Below, piece after piece: positions 48,931 through 57,659 of a DNA stretch of 64,000 bases. How positions within the stretch are numbered: position 1 is the first letter of the stretch; each line of letters begins with the position of its first letter. A model generated the notes under the pieces. That model searched no databases, was not told where the DNA came from, and was given only the letters and a program-made list of their open reading frames with translations. Source of the DNA: Bilophila sp964538355. Lineage in GTDB: Bacteria > Desulfobacterota > Desulfovibrionia > Desulfovibrionales > Desulfovibrionaceae. The DNA is taken from the NCBI GenBank assembly GCA_964538355.1, contig CAZIFC010000008.1, positions 1-64,000 of the forward strand. Direction: 5' to 3'. Made by a program: the position numbers and the translations under genes.

Positions 48931-49851
48931 GTGCCCATCAATATCCCCGAAGATTTGCCCGCCCGCCCGATACTGGAGGGCGAAAATATTTTCGTCATGA
49001 CGGAAGGCCGAGCCAGCCGGCAGGATATCCGTCCGCTTGAAATCGCCATCGTCAACCTGATGCCGACCAAGATAGCCACGGAAACCCAGTTGCTGCGGCT
49101 GCTCGGCAACTCGCCGATTCAGGTGAACGTGACCCTGCTGCGGGCCGAAGGGCACGAGTCCAGAAACACCGCGCCCCAGCATCTGGAGCGGTTCTACAAG
49201 ACGTTTTCTCAGGTTCGGGATCGTTCGTTCGACGGCATGATCATCACGGGTGCGCCGGTGGAGCAGCTTCCCTTTGAAGAAGTCGACTATTGGGACGAGC
49301 TGGTGGGCATCATGGACTATGCCAAAAGGCATGTGCACGCCACCTTGTACATCTGCTGGGCTGCCCAGGCCGGGCTTTATCACCATTACGGCATTCCCAA
49401 GCATCAGTTGCCGCAGAAGATATCGGGCATTTTCAGCCACACCATCATGGAACCGACAAATCAGCTGTTCCGAGGGTTTGACGACGTTTTTCCGGCTCCT
49501 CACTCCCGGCATACGGAAGTTCGCCGAGAAGACATCGAACGGATTGCGGAGCTTGAAATCCTTGCTGAATCCGAGGAAGCGGGCGTGCTGGTGGCGGGAA
49601 CGTATGACGGGCGCAGCATGTTCATCACCGGACATCTGGAATACGATCGCGAAACGCTGGACGGGGAATACCGCCGCGATATCGCCAAGGGCATGGACAT
49701 CGCTCCGCCCGCGCACTACTACCCGAACGACGATCCCGCGCGGTCACCGCTGGTAAGCTGGCGGGCACATGCACATCTTTTTTATTCCAACTGGCTGAAC
49801 TATTGCGTTTATCAGGCGACACCCTTCCGCCTTGACGATATCCGCGACTAG
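48931..49851 (+). CDS. metA: Homoserine O-acetyltransferase, MetA-type
   Basis: MetA activates homoserine for methionine synthesis. The 306-residue protein starts at GTG (MPINIPEDLPARPIL), fixed by AAAGGAG upstream. Catalytic Cys142 (YICWAAQAG), His235 and Glu237 (GHLEYD) are in register with characterised MetA proteins. Residue 111 is Glu (GAPVEQLPFEEVDYW). Glycine at this position in E. coli gives succinyl-CoA specificity, while Glu111 gives acetyl-CoA specificity in Bacillus. I therefore predict O-acetylhomoserine as product, which fits the O-acetylhomoserine sulfhydrylase gene immediately downstream. Confidence 0.94.
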   Translation: MPINIPEDLPARPILEGENIFVMTEGRASRQDIRPLEIAIVNLMPTKIATETQLLRLLGNSPIQVNVTLLRAEGHESRNTAPQHLERFYKTFSQVRDRSFDGMIITGAPVEQLPFEEVDYWDELVGIMDYAKRHVHATLYICWAAQAGLYHHYGIPKHQLPQKISGIFSHTIMEPTNQLFRGFDDVFPAPHSRHTEVRREDIERIAELEILAESEEAGVLVAGTYDGRSMFITGHLEYDRETLDGEYRRDIAKGMDIAPPAHYYPNDDPARSPLVSWRAHAHLFYSNWLNYCVYQATPFRLDDIRD

Positions 49852-49893
49852 GCGGGTGCGGGCTTCGGCTTCGGGCCGGAGCCTGCCGAAGCT

Positions 49894-49924
49894 CCGGGCA
49901 GCCGCAGGGCAGGCCCGGCTTTTT
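49894..49924 (+). terminator. Terminator or attenuator between metA and metY
   Basis: CCGGGC and GCCCGG (49894-49899, 49913-49918) form a 6-bp stem followed by CTTTTT. A larger CTTCGGC/GCCGAAG dyad just upstream overlaps it in part, so alternative foldings are possible. Confidence 0.5.
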
Positions 49925-49978
49925 GAAAACAGGTTTCCGAACCGAGGCGTCCGGCCCTGCGCCGGCACGGAGACAAAA

Positions 49979-51256
49979 ATGGCCATTCGTTTTGAAACGC
50001 TTGCCGTCCACGGCGGGCAGCAGCCCGATCCGGCGGCTCTTTCCCGTGGCGTTCCGGTCCATCGGACCAGCAGCTACCTGTTCAAGAGTTCCGAACATGC
50101 CGCGAACCTGTTCGGCCTTGCCGAGCCGGGGAATATCTACGGACGGCTGGGCAATCCGACGCAGGCGGTTCTGGAAGAACGCATGAGCCTGCTGGAGGGC
50201 GGCGTCGGGGCGTTGGCGTCTTCGTCCGGCACCTCCGCGATTTTTTCGACCATCATCAATCTGGCGAAGCACGGCGACGAGATCGTTTCGGCAAACAATC
50301 TGTACGGCGGCACGTTTACGCTGTTCAATGATATCCTGCCCCAGTTCGGCATTACGACGCGGTTTGTAAAGCCGCATGATTTCGCCAAGATGGAGGCTTC
50401 CATCAATGAGCGGACGCGGGCCTTGTATGTGGAGGCCATCGGCAACCCCGCGCTGGACGTGGCGGATCTGGACGCGGTTTCAGCCATTGCCCGGCGGCAT
50501 GGGCTGCCTCTGGTCGTCGACGCCACCTTCACGACACCGTTTTTGCTTCGGCCTTTCGAGCATGGAGCGGATATTGTGGTGCATTCGCTGACCAAGTGGC
50601 TTGGCGGGCACGGCACTGCGCTGGGCGGCATCGTGGTGGACGGCGGCAGGTTCGACTGGACGGATGCGCGGTTTGCCTTGTACGCAGAACCTGATCCCAG
50701 CTATCACAATCTCCGCTGGGGGCATGACCTGCCTGAAGGCTACCCGCCGTTCATCACGCGCATGCGGCTGGTTCCGCTCCGTAATCTTGGAGCCTGCATT
50801 TCGCCGGACAACGCCTGGATGATCCTTCAGGGGCTGGAAACCCTGCCCCTCCGCATGGAAAGGCATTGCGCCAACGCCTTGAAGGTGGCCTATTATCTGA
50901 AGCAGCACCCCAAGGCGGCTTGGGTGCGCTATCCGGGGCTGCCGGATGACCCCTCCCATTCTGTGGCCTGCCGGATGCTCCGCAACGGATTTGGAGGCAT
51001 GGTGGTTTTCGGCATTCAGGGTGGTCAGGCGGCAGGGCAGCGGTTTATTGAACGGCTTGGGCTGTTTTCGCATCTTGCCAATGTGGGCGATGCGAAAAGC
51101 CTTGCGCTGCATCCTTCCAGTACCAGCCACGCCCAGCTGACGGAAGAACAGCAGCGCGACGCCGGGTTGCCGCCGGAACTGGTCCGCCTGTCCATCGGCA
51201 TTGAGCATATCGATGACATCCTTGAGGATCTTGAACAGGCACTTGAGCGGGCCTAG
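49979..51256 (+). CDS. metY: O-acetylhomoserine sulfhydrylase
   Basis: A PLP enzyme that replaces the acetyl group of O-acetylhomoserine with sulfide to form homocysteine directly, a sensible route in a sulfide-rich anaerobe. The 425-residue length is typical of MetY rather than of cystathionine gamma-synthase (about 390). It starts FETLAVHGGQQPDP and contains YGRLGNPTQAVLEERM. The PLP lysine is in VVHSLTKWLGGHGTALGG. C-terminal SLALHPSSTSHAQLTEEQQ is diagnostic. GGAG lies eight bases upstream. metA is immediately upstream and an Rrf2 regulator follows. Confidence 0.95.
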   Translation: MAIRFETLAVHGGQQPDPAALSRGVPVHRTSSYLFKSSEHAANLFGLAEPGNIYGRLGNPTQAVLEERMSLLEGGVGALASSSGTSAIFSTIINLAKHGDEIVSANNLYGGTFTLFNDILPQFGITTRFVKPHDFAKMEASINERTRALYVEAIGNPALDVADLDAVSAIARRHGLPLVVDATFTTPFLLRPFEHGADIVVHSLTKWLGGHGTALGGIVVDGGRFDWTDARFALYAEPDPSYHNLRWGHDLPEGYPPFITRMRLVPLRNLGACISPDNAWMILQGLETLPLRMERHCANALKVAYYLKQHPKAAWVRYPGLPDDPSHSVACRMLRNGFGGMVVFGIQGGQAAGQRFIERLGLFSHLANVGDAKSLALHPSSTSHAQLTEEQQRDAGLPPELVRLSIGIEHIDDILEDLEQALERA

Positions 51257-51283
51257 ACGTTATACCGAAGGTTTGGGGGCATC

Positions 51284-51751
51284 ATGCGGTATTCGACCCG
51301 TACCCGGTATGGGCTGCGTTTTTTGATCAATCTGGCGGGACGCCCTGCCGGTTCCTGCGTGCAGCTTGCTGAAATAGCTCGTGAAGAAGGTGTTTCCGTC
51401 AAGTATCTCGAGCAGATTGTCCGCGTCCTGCGTCCGGAAGGCATTTTGCGTTCTTCCCGTGGGGCGCGGGGCGGCTACGCACTGGCAAAGGCTCCGGCAG
51501 ACATCCGCATGAGCGAAATCTTTCTCCGGCTGGAGGGGCGCATAGCCCCGGTGGACTGCCTGTGCAGCGAAAACCCGTGCGGACGGGAGGCGTTGTGCTC
51601 CACACAGTGGTTCTGGAAGGCTCTGGATGAGAGAATGCGGGACTTTCTGGAAAGCGTAACCCTCGATCAGTTCCTGGGGCGCGGACAGGGTGCGCTGCCC
51701 GGTGCTTGCCGGACATCGGACAGCGGGGCTGTTATGGGAGGCGAAACATGA
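51284..51751 (+). CDS. Rrf2-family transcriptional regulator with a Cys cluster
   Basis: Rrf2 proteins (IscR, NsrR, CymR, RsrR) sense Fe-S status, nitric oxide or cysteine metabolites. The 155-residue protein has the N-terminal winged helix RYSTRTRYGLRFLINLAG with EGVSVKYLEQIVRVLRPEGI and the wing SSRGARGGYALAK. The cysteine group CLCSENPCGREALC at about residues 92-105 could ligate a cluster. Its position directly after metY suggests control of sulfur amino-acid genes in the manner of CymR. It overlaps the next gene by four bases. Confidence 0.9.
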   Translation: MRYSTRTRYGLRFLINLAGRPAGSCVQLAEIAREEGVSVKYLEQIVRVLRPEGILRSSRGARGGYALAKAPADIRMSEIFLRLEGRIAPVDCLCSENPCGREALCSTQWFWKALDERMRDFLESVTLDQFLGRGQGALPGACRTSDSGAVMGGET

Positions 51752-52368
51752 ATGGCGTGAGGAATTCTTTCCCGCGGTTGTTTTTTGCGTTGCTGTGCTT
51801 GTCTTTCCTGCTTGCAGGGGAACACACGGCGTTTGCCCGGAGGTTGTCTGCGCTGGACCTGTTTGCCCGGCTTCCGATCACCTTGTTTGAAAATACGCCG
51901 GAGGGCCTTTCCGAAGAGGAAAAGCTTCGCCTGATAGAAGTTGGCGAGAGCGAATTTTGGGAGGTGGAGCGGTTCGACGAAGACAGCTTTGTCTTGGTTT
52001 CGAGGCCCTTTGGAGAAACGAAGGTTTCCATGCGCGTCTTTCGCGGCGGCCCGTCCCTGATTGTCGCGCTGGGTTCGGATGACGGATCCGTCTGCGCGCT
52101 GGAGCTTTGGCAGGAAGATGCGACCGGGGGATTTGTTCCTGCCAACCCGCCGGAAGATCCCCTCATTTCCGATTTTCTGGCCCGGGGGCAACGGGTGCCG
52201 GCCGATGTGTCTCCGGCCTTCATGCTGTGTCTGGACGGCACTGCGCTGGAGGCCCGTCCGCTGTTCTGGGGCCAGATGGGACCTGTGGATGTCCCGGTGG
52301 CCCGCTCCGTGCGCTATGTCTGGAAGGCGGGAGGCTTTGAAAAAACGGTAAGCGACAAGTCGAAATAG
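51748..52368 (+). CDS. Secreted hypothetical protein coupled to the Rrf2 gene
   Basis: A 206-residue protein with a signal peptide (FFALLCLSFLLAGEHTAFA, cleavage likely after AFA). The mature part is acidic and mixed alpha/beta with no recognised domain: early SALDLFARLPITLFENTPEG, a middle WEVERFDEDSFVLVSRP and a later FMLCLDGTALEARPLFW. GGGAGG lies upstream and the ATG overlaps the stop of the regulator gene, so translation is coupled. It could be a periplasmic protein under the same control. Function unknown. Confidence 0.75.
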   Translation: MNGVRNSFPRLFFALLCLSFLLAGEHTAFARRLSALDLFARLPITLFENTPEGLSEEEKLRLIEVGESEFWEVERFDEDSFVLVSRPFGETKVSMRVFRGGPSLIVALGSDDGSVCALELWQEDATGGFVPANPPEDPLISDFLARGQRVPADVSPAFMLCLDGTALEARPLFWGQMGPVDVPVARSVRYVWKAGGFEKTVSDKSK

Positions 52369-52498
52369 GCCCTTTCCCGGCGTCATCCATACTTGCCAAC
52401 CTTGCATAGACGCTATAGTATATGGAGTTTGTGGCCCTGGACGTATCAGGGGCCGTGTTTTTGCTTTGTCCTCAAACCCCTTTTCCCAAGGAGGCCCT

Positions 52499-52840
52499 AT
52501 GTTTGCTTCTGTTGCCCACGCAATGGGTACGGCGGGCACCGGTCAGGCCGGTGGTGCTGACGCCCTTATGCAGTTCGTCCCCCTGATTGCCATGCTCGCC
52601 ATTTTCTACTTCCTGCTCATCCGTCCCCAGCAGAAACGCGCCAAGCAGCACAAGGCCATGCTGGAAGCGTTGAAGAAGGGCGATCAGGTTCTGACGACCG
52701 GTGGGCTTGTGGGCCGCATCGTGGACATCGACGGCGACATCCTTTCCCTTGATCTCGGCAACACTACGGTGAATCTCGGCCGTGCCTATGTCGTGAGCGT
52801 GATGGATCCCCGTTCCAAGACTGTGAAGGAAGAGAAGTAG
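52499..52840 (+). CDS. yajC: Preprotein translocase accessory subunit YajC
   Basis: YajC is the small subunit of the SecDF-YajC complex at the inner membrane. The 113-residue protein has an N-terminal Gly/Ala region and one membrane span, FVPLIAMLAIFYFLLIRPQQ, ending in the hallmark IRPQQKR. A cytoplasmic domain follows with GDQVLTTGGLVGRIVDID. AAGGAGG lies seven bases before the ATG. secD follows after a terminator and a 184-base gap. Confidence 0.95.
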   Translation: MFASVAHAMGTAGTGQAGGADALMQFVPLIAMLAIFYFLLIRPQQKRAKQHKAMLEALKKGDQVLTTGGLVGRIVDIDGDILSLDLGNTTVNLGRAYVVSVMDPRSKTVKEEK

Positions 52841-52856
52841 CCTTCTTTTCCTTGTC

Positions 52857-52909
52857 GGCAGACATGCGCTTGCCGTATGGCCTGCGTATGTCTGCCTTTC
52901 TTCTTTTTG
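52857..52909 (+). terminator. Terminator after yajC
   Basis: GGCAGACATGCGC and GCGTATGTCTGCC pair over 13 bp (one G-T) and run into TTTCTTCTTTTT. It would reduce read-through from yajC into secD. Confidence 0.82.
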
Positions 52910-53024
52910 TGCGCGGAACATTTTCGCGCCGCGTGGCCAGCCGGAAGCCGGGGGCCTCGCCAACGTTGCGGCGTATCCGGCCGGGGGGCGGATGTGCCGA
53001 ATCTGATGCTCTCAGGGGAACACC

Positions 53025-54611
53025 ATGAAATCGTTGAGTTGGCGGATAATCGTCTCGCTGCTGGTGCTGTTGGCCAGTATCATGTATGTATTGCCGAGCC
53101 TGCCGGGAATCGGCGGATCTTCGCTTGGGAAGATTTTGCCCGATGCGCGAATCAGCCTCGGGCTGGACTTGAAGGGCGGGATGCATCTCACCCTCGGAGT
53201 GGACGTGGAGAAGGCCGTGATCAACTCCCTGTCGCTGACGGGGCAGGAGTTGCGTGCCTCGGCTTCCGAAAAGGGGATTACGGTTCTGCGTTCCCGTCTG
53301 ACCCCGGACAACCGTCTGGAATTTCTTCTTCCCAGAGCGGAACAGCGGGCCGCGCTCGAAGAGCTGCTCTCCAAGAATTTTTCACAGCTCGCCGTTGACG
53401 CGCCCACGCCCGTGGAGTCCGGCGGCCTGCGCTTTGTCGCCACGTTCACGCCCGCAGCCAAGACCCAGATCGAGGACATGGCCCTTGATCAGGCCGTCCG
53501 CACGATCCGTAACCGTATCGACCAGTTCGGCGTTGCCGAGCCGGACATCCGCAAGCAGGCCGACTTCCGTATCCAGATCCAGCTTCCCGGCCTCACCGAC
53601 TCCAAGCGCGCCATCCAGCTTGTGGGGCAGACCGCGCAGCTGACGTTCCATCTCGTGCGCGATGACGTGAACCCGCAGGGGCTGCTGCCTCCCGGTGTTG
53701 CGGTGTACCCGATGGTCACGGTCCGCCCCGACGGTTCGGTTTCCGAAAGCCAGATCGTGCTGGACAAGGAACCGCTCATGACCGGCGAAGACGTTTCGGA
53801 CGCCCGTCCTACCTTTGACAGCCGCGACAACAAGCCGAGCGTGGGGCTTTCCTTCAATTCGCGCGGCGGCGCGATGTTCGAACGCATCACCGGAGAACAC
53901 ATCCACAAGCGCATGGCTATCGTGCTTGACGGCAAGGTGCACAGCGCGCCGACCATCCAGAGCAAGATCAGCGGCGGCAAGGCGAGCATTACCGGCAGCT
54001 TTACGCCGACCGAAGCGCAGGACCTTGCCATCGTGCTCCGCGCGGGCTCGCTTCCGGCTCCGGTCACCGTGCTTGAAGAACGTACCGTTGGCCCTTCCCT
54101 CGGCAAGGAATCCATCGAAAGCGGCATTCTCGCCGCTGCCGTGGGCGGTGCCGCCGTCATGGTCATCATGCCGCTGTATTACGGCCTTGCCGGGCTGCTG
54201 GCCGACGTCATGCTGCTGTTTACCATCTCCATGCTGATGGCCGGCCTCGCCGCGTTTGGCGCGACCCTCACCCTGCCGGGCATTGCGGGCATCGTGCTGA
54301 CCATCGGTATGTCGGTAGACGCCAACGTGCTTATCTTTGAACGTATCCGCGAAGAAATCCGCCAGGGGCTCAAACCGCTTGAGGCCGTTGCCGTGGGCTT
54401 TGATCGCGCTACCATATCCATCGTGGACTCCAACCTGACCACCATCATTGCCGCAGCCATCCTGTACCAGTTCGGCACCGGCCCAGTGCGTGGATTTGCC
54501 GTAACCCTGAGCCTCGGTATCGTGGCCTCGATGTTTACGGCCATCTTTGTATCGCGCACGGCGTTCGGGCTGTGGCTTGGCGGGAACGACGGCAAGAAGC
54601 TCAGCATCTAG
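53025..54611 (+). CDS. secD: Protein translocase subunit SecD
   Basis: SecD with SecF uses the proton motive force to pull preproteins through SecYEG at the periplasmic side. The 528-residue protein has an N-terminal membrane anchor (SWRIIVSLLVLLASIMYVLP), LGLDLKGGMHLTLGVD near residue 46 and the P1 periplasmic head. The C-terminal membrane bundle has GMSVDANVLIFERIREEI, the RND-type motif with the functional Asp. Intact and of normal length. AGGGGAAC lies upstream of the ATG. Confidence 0.97.
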   Translation: MKSLSWRIIVSLLVLLASIMYVLPSLPGIGGSSLGKILPDARISLGLDLKGGMHLTLGVDVEKAVINSLSLTGQELRASASEKGITVLRSRLTPDNRLEFLLPRAEQRAALEELLSKNFSQLAVDAPTPVESGGLRFVATFTPAAKTQIEDMALDQAVRTIRNRIDQFGVAEPDIRKQADFRIQIQLPGLTDSKRAIQLVGQTAQLTFHLVRDDVNPQGLLPPGVAVYPMVTVRPDGSVSESQIVLDKEPLMTGEDVSDARPTFDSRDNKPSVGLSFNSRGGAMFERITGEHIHKRMAIVLDGKVHSAPTIQSKISGGKASITGSFTPTEAQDLAIVLRAGSLPAPVTVLEERTVGPSLGKESIESGILAAAVGGAAVMVIMPLYYGLAGLLADVMLLFTISMLMAGLAAFGATLTLPGIAGIVLTIGMSVDANVLIFERIREEIRQGLKPLEAVAVGFDRATISIVDSNLTTIIAAAILYQFGTGPVRGFAVTLSLGIVASMFTAIFVSRTAFGLWLGGNDGKKLSI

Positions 54612-54674
54612 CCTTCGGGCGGATCTGGCGTCCGTCGCCGTATCTGTAGCATTTAAGATACCAGGAGTTCTGGC

Positions 54675-55781
54675 ATGAGTTTTCAACTGTTCAGCAAGCA
54701 GACAAACATCGACTTCGTGGGCATGCGCCGCTATGCCTACGGGTTGTCTGCTCTTCTTCTTGTGGTGGGCATGGTCGCCATCCTTATGCACGGCGGGCTG
54801 CGCTACGGCGTGGACTTTGCGGGCGGTGCGGCGGTTCAGCTCCAGTTTGAAAAGCCGGTAGAGGACGAGGCCATCAAAAAATCATTGGCCGAGCTGGAAC
54901 TTCCCGGCCTGGCCATCCAGCAGTATGGAGAAGACGGGCGCGACTATCTGATCCGCTTCTCCTCTTCCGCATTGAGCAGCGAGGGCATCCGCACAAGTGT
55001 CCTGTCCGCTCTGGAAAAGAGCTTCAGCGGCAACCCCGCCAGCATCCAGCGTCTGGAAATGGTCGGCCCCAAGGTTGGGGCGGATCTTCGGAACGCGGCT
55101 CTTGAGGCCATGTATTTTGCCATTCTGCTCATCACGGTGTACATCTCCGGGCGTTTCGAACAACGCTGGATGATCGCCGCAATCATGGCTGCCGCGCTCG
55201 GTTCCGCCATGTATGTGATGGGACTGGTGGGCATGGGCATGGTTTACCGCGTCGTGGGGGCACTGGCCCTGACGGTGTTCATCTCGTGGAAACTCAAGTT
55301 GAATTATGCCCTCGGAGCCATAGTCGGCCTTCTGCACGACGTGCTGATTACGCTGGGCTTGCTGGCGATCATGGGCAAGGAAATCGATTTGAATATCATT
55401 GCCGCGCTGATGACGCTGGTGGGGTATTCGCTGAACGACACCATTATCGTGTATGATCGTGTCCGCGAAAACTTGCAGAACCAGTCGGAGGAAGCCCCCG
55501 AAGAGCTTCCCGTGATCATCAACCGAAGCGTGAACCAGACCCTCGGGCGTACGATCATGACCTCGGCCACGACCCTGATCGCGGCTCTCAGCCTGACCAT
55601 TCTCGGCGGCGGAGCTATCCATGACTTCGCGTTGACGATGACGATCGGTGTTTTCATCGGTACGTTCTCTTCGGTTTTCGTTTCAAATCCGATCCTGCTG
55701 ATGTTCGGCGACACCCGCCAGTACATGGTGGCGCGTAAAAAGGTGGAATACGAGCGTCCCGGCGAACACGGCGTCGTGTAA
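54675..55781 (+). CDS. secF: Protein translocase subunit SecF
   Basis: SecF is the partner of SecD. The 368-residue protein has one N-terminal span (YAYGLSALLLVVGMVAILMH), the GLRYGVDFAGGAAVQLQF segment that opens the periplasmic domain, and a five-span C-terminal bundle. That bundle contains GYSLNDTIIVYDRVRENL and the following SVNQTLGRTIMTS motif. CAGGAG precedes the ATG. The C-terminal tail is short and basic. A perfect terminator lies 92 bases after the stop. Confidence 0.97.
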   Translation: MSFQLFSKQTNIDFVGMRRYAYGLSALLLVVGMVAILMHGGLRYGVDFAGGAAVQLQFEKPVEDEAIKKSLAELELPGLAIQQYGEDGRDYLIRFSSSALSSEGIRTSVLSALEKSFSGNPASIQRLEMVGPKVGADLRNAALEAMYFAILLITVYISGRFEQRWMIAAIMAAALGSAMYVMGLVGMGMVYRVVGALALTVFISWKLKLNYALGAIVGLLHDVLITLGLLAIMGKEIDLNIIAALMTLVGYSLNDTIIVYDRVRENLQNQSEEAPEELPVIINRSVNQTLGRTIMTSATTLIAALSLTILGGGAIHDFALTMTIGVFIGTFSSVFVSNPILLMFGDTRQYMVARKKVEYERPGEHGVV

Positions 55782-56154
55782 TATCCGGGAAGGGACGCCA
55801 CGGCGTATTCCCACGGTTTCAAGTCCCTTTTCAGGGGAATCGGGTTTCTGAACCGTTCGTATGGCTTTCATCAAAAAGCGGAGAACTGCACAGTTCTCCG
55901 CTTTTTGTATGCCCTTGGAACTTGGCGGAAGCCGGGGAAAGGAGCCTTGCCGTACGCGGCAGCCCGCCAGCCCTCGCTTGCGATGATCCGGTTCGCTATC
56001 TCTATAACCGTCCGCAGGCACAGGAAAGCCTGAGAGGGGGAAGGGAGGAGGCGGTGCCTTCGGGGATGTGAGAAGCCCGTCCGAGGCTCTGGAGGGATTT
56101 TTTTGGAGCGGACGGCTGGAGGGCGGGGAGCTTGCGGGCACCCCGCCCTTGTTT
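55782..56154. other. 373-bp gap with two plus-strand terminator-like hairpins
   Basis: No gene seen. After the secF terminator at 55873-55906 the sequence contains CCGTCCG/CGGACGG arms (56077-56083 and 56109-56115) around a T8 tract, then a second terminator at 56120. The 200 bp between the two terminators could encode a small plus-strand RNA, but no clear promoter was found. Confidence 0.4.
55873..55906. terminator. Terminator of secDF
   Basis: AAAAAGCGGAGAACTG and CAGTTCTCCGCTTTTT are perfect 16-bp arms with a 2-nt loop and are T-rich on both strands. Confidence 0.93.
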
Positions 56155-56156
56155 TT
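56120..56156 (+). terminator. Terminator-like hairpin at the CDF stop codon
   Basis: AGGGCGGGG and CCCCGCCCT form a perfect 9-bp stem; the T-run (TTGTTTTT) is on the plus strand and overlaps the CDF stop. On the minus strand the hairpin begins five bases after that stop but lacks a T-run. Confidence 0.6.
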
Positions 56157-57606
56157 AGGCTTTGCCGGAAGGCATGACGATGAGCGCAGAGGGGTCCGTA
56201 TGGATGAGGATGCGATCGAGCTTGGGGGCGCAGGTGCGGAGCCGGCGTTCCATGTTCGTGGCGATGTCGTGGGCCGCGGCGATGGAAAGATCGCCATCGA
56301 CGGTGCAATGGAAGCTGACCAGCGGGGTTCCGCCCATATGGTTCAGCCGCAGATTGTGCACGTTGGACACCATCGGGAACTCGGGAAGGATGCTGTCCAC
56401 TGCGGCGCGGACATAGTGGAGATCCGCGTCAAAGGTCAGGTCGGTATCCGGCTTGCCGATGCGATCCTCGGGTTCGATGTGGGTTTCGATGCGCGTGGTG
56501 TTGAGGCGTTTCCCGAGAGCCTTTTCAAAGAGGACGACCCGCTCGTGGGCATCCCGGAGCGTCATTTCAGGAGCGGCTTCCACATGCAGAAAGACGAGAA
56601 GCCCCTCTTCCTGCTTGGAGAGGATGAGGTTGTGCACCGAAAGGCCGTGCGCCGCGGCGATGGCCCGCACCAGCTCAAGCATGGTTTCCGTCTCTTCCTG
56701 AGCCGGTTCCACATGTACGGTGATGTCGGCATCGGGAACAATCTCGTGGGCGATATCCTCGATGACGCAGGAAACGTCGTGCGCCGCGTCGAGGCGGAGG
56801 GTGGAGGGGGCCTCCACCGTAATGTCCATAAAGACATCCGCGCCGCTTTCCCGCACCCTGAGCTGGCGGACCCGGCACAGGGGAAGCTGTTTGGCAAGGG
56901 CCTGTTCCAGCATTTCCGTGTGTTCCTTGCCGCCTCCGTCAAGCAGGGTGGTGACGGCACGGCAGGACAGCCGGAAGCCGACGACAACCACGATGCCGGA
57001 GACAAACAGCGCGGCGATGGCGTCCGCCATGTGCAGGATGCCCCGGAACGTGCTGCCCTGCGGCAGGTATTCGCTTGCCTGCACGCACAAAAGGCCGATG
57101 AGCACGACCCCGGAAGACCAGATGTCTGTCGTGAAGTGCAGGGCGTCGGCTTCCAGAGCCTGGCTCTTGTGCTTTTTCGCGACCCTGCGGAGCATCGCCG
57201 CACGGTTTACGTCCACGAGCAGGGACACGAGAATGATGCCGACACCCCACCACGAGGGGGTTATTTCCGGCGCGTTGAAGAAAAGGCGGTTTACGGCTTC
57301 ATGGACAATCCAGCCGCAGGTGACAAGCAGGAGGATGGTTTCCGCCAGCGCGGAGAGGTTTTCCACCTTGCCGTAGCCGTAGGGGTGGGCCTTGTCTGCG
57401 GGCCGGGCGGCAATGCGGATGGCGAAAAAGGTGATGCCCGCCGCCACGAGATCGAGGCTGCTGTGCAGTGCCTCGGAAAGAATGCCGAGACTGTTGGTGG
57501 CGAGTCCGGCCCCCAGTTTGATGAGCGTGAGGAAGAGGGCCCAGAACAAAGAGGAAATCGCCGCATGTTTTTTTTCGGAATGGGCGTCGATATGCGCTTC
57601 TGTCAT
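56155..57606 (-). CDS. Cation diffusion facilitator with three tandem C-terminal domains
   Basis: CDF proteins export Zn2+, Mn2+, Fe2+ or Co2+ by proton antiport. The 483-residue protein has six hydrophobic segments in its first ~215 residues. SLGILSEALHSSLDLVAAG and ALEADALHFTTDIWSSG provide the paired metal-site motifs (HSxxD and HxxxD). Most CDFs end with one cytoplasmic ferredoxin-like domain and total about 300 residues. Here that domain appears three times: about residues 225-300 (DAAHDVSCVIEDIAHEIV), 305-380 (LRDAHERVVLFEKALGKRL) and 398-475 (IAAAHDIATNMERRLR). Metal specificity is not clear. mntP lies 54 bases upstream on the same strand. Confidence 0.9.
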   Translation of the reverse strand: MTEAHIDAHSEKKHAAISSLFWALFLTLIKLGAGLATNSLGILSEALHSSLDLVAAGITFFAIRIAARPADKAHPYGYGKVENLSALAETILLLVTCGWIVHEAVNRLFFNAPEITPSWWGVGIILVSLLVDVNRAAMLRRVAKKHKSQALEADALHFTTDIWSSGVVLIGLLCVQASEYLPQGSTFRGILHMADAIAALFVSGIVVVVGFRLSCRAVTTLLDGGGKEHTEMLEQALAKQLPLCRVRQLRVRESGADVFMDITVEAPSTLRLDAAHDVSCVIEDIAHEIVPDADITVHVEPAQEETETMLELVRAIAAAHGLSVHNLILSKQEEGLLVFLHVEAAPEMTLRDAHERVVLFEKALGKRLNTTRIETHIEPEDRIGKPDTDLTFDADLHYVRAAVDSILPEFPMVSNVHNLRLNHMGGTPLVSFHCTVDGDLSIAAAHDIATNMERRLRTCAPKLDRILIHTDPSALIVMPSGKA

Positions 57607-57659
57607 GATGACACTCCGGGAAAGGCCGCCTGAGGCGGCGGATTGCGAAAGAACCGGCG

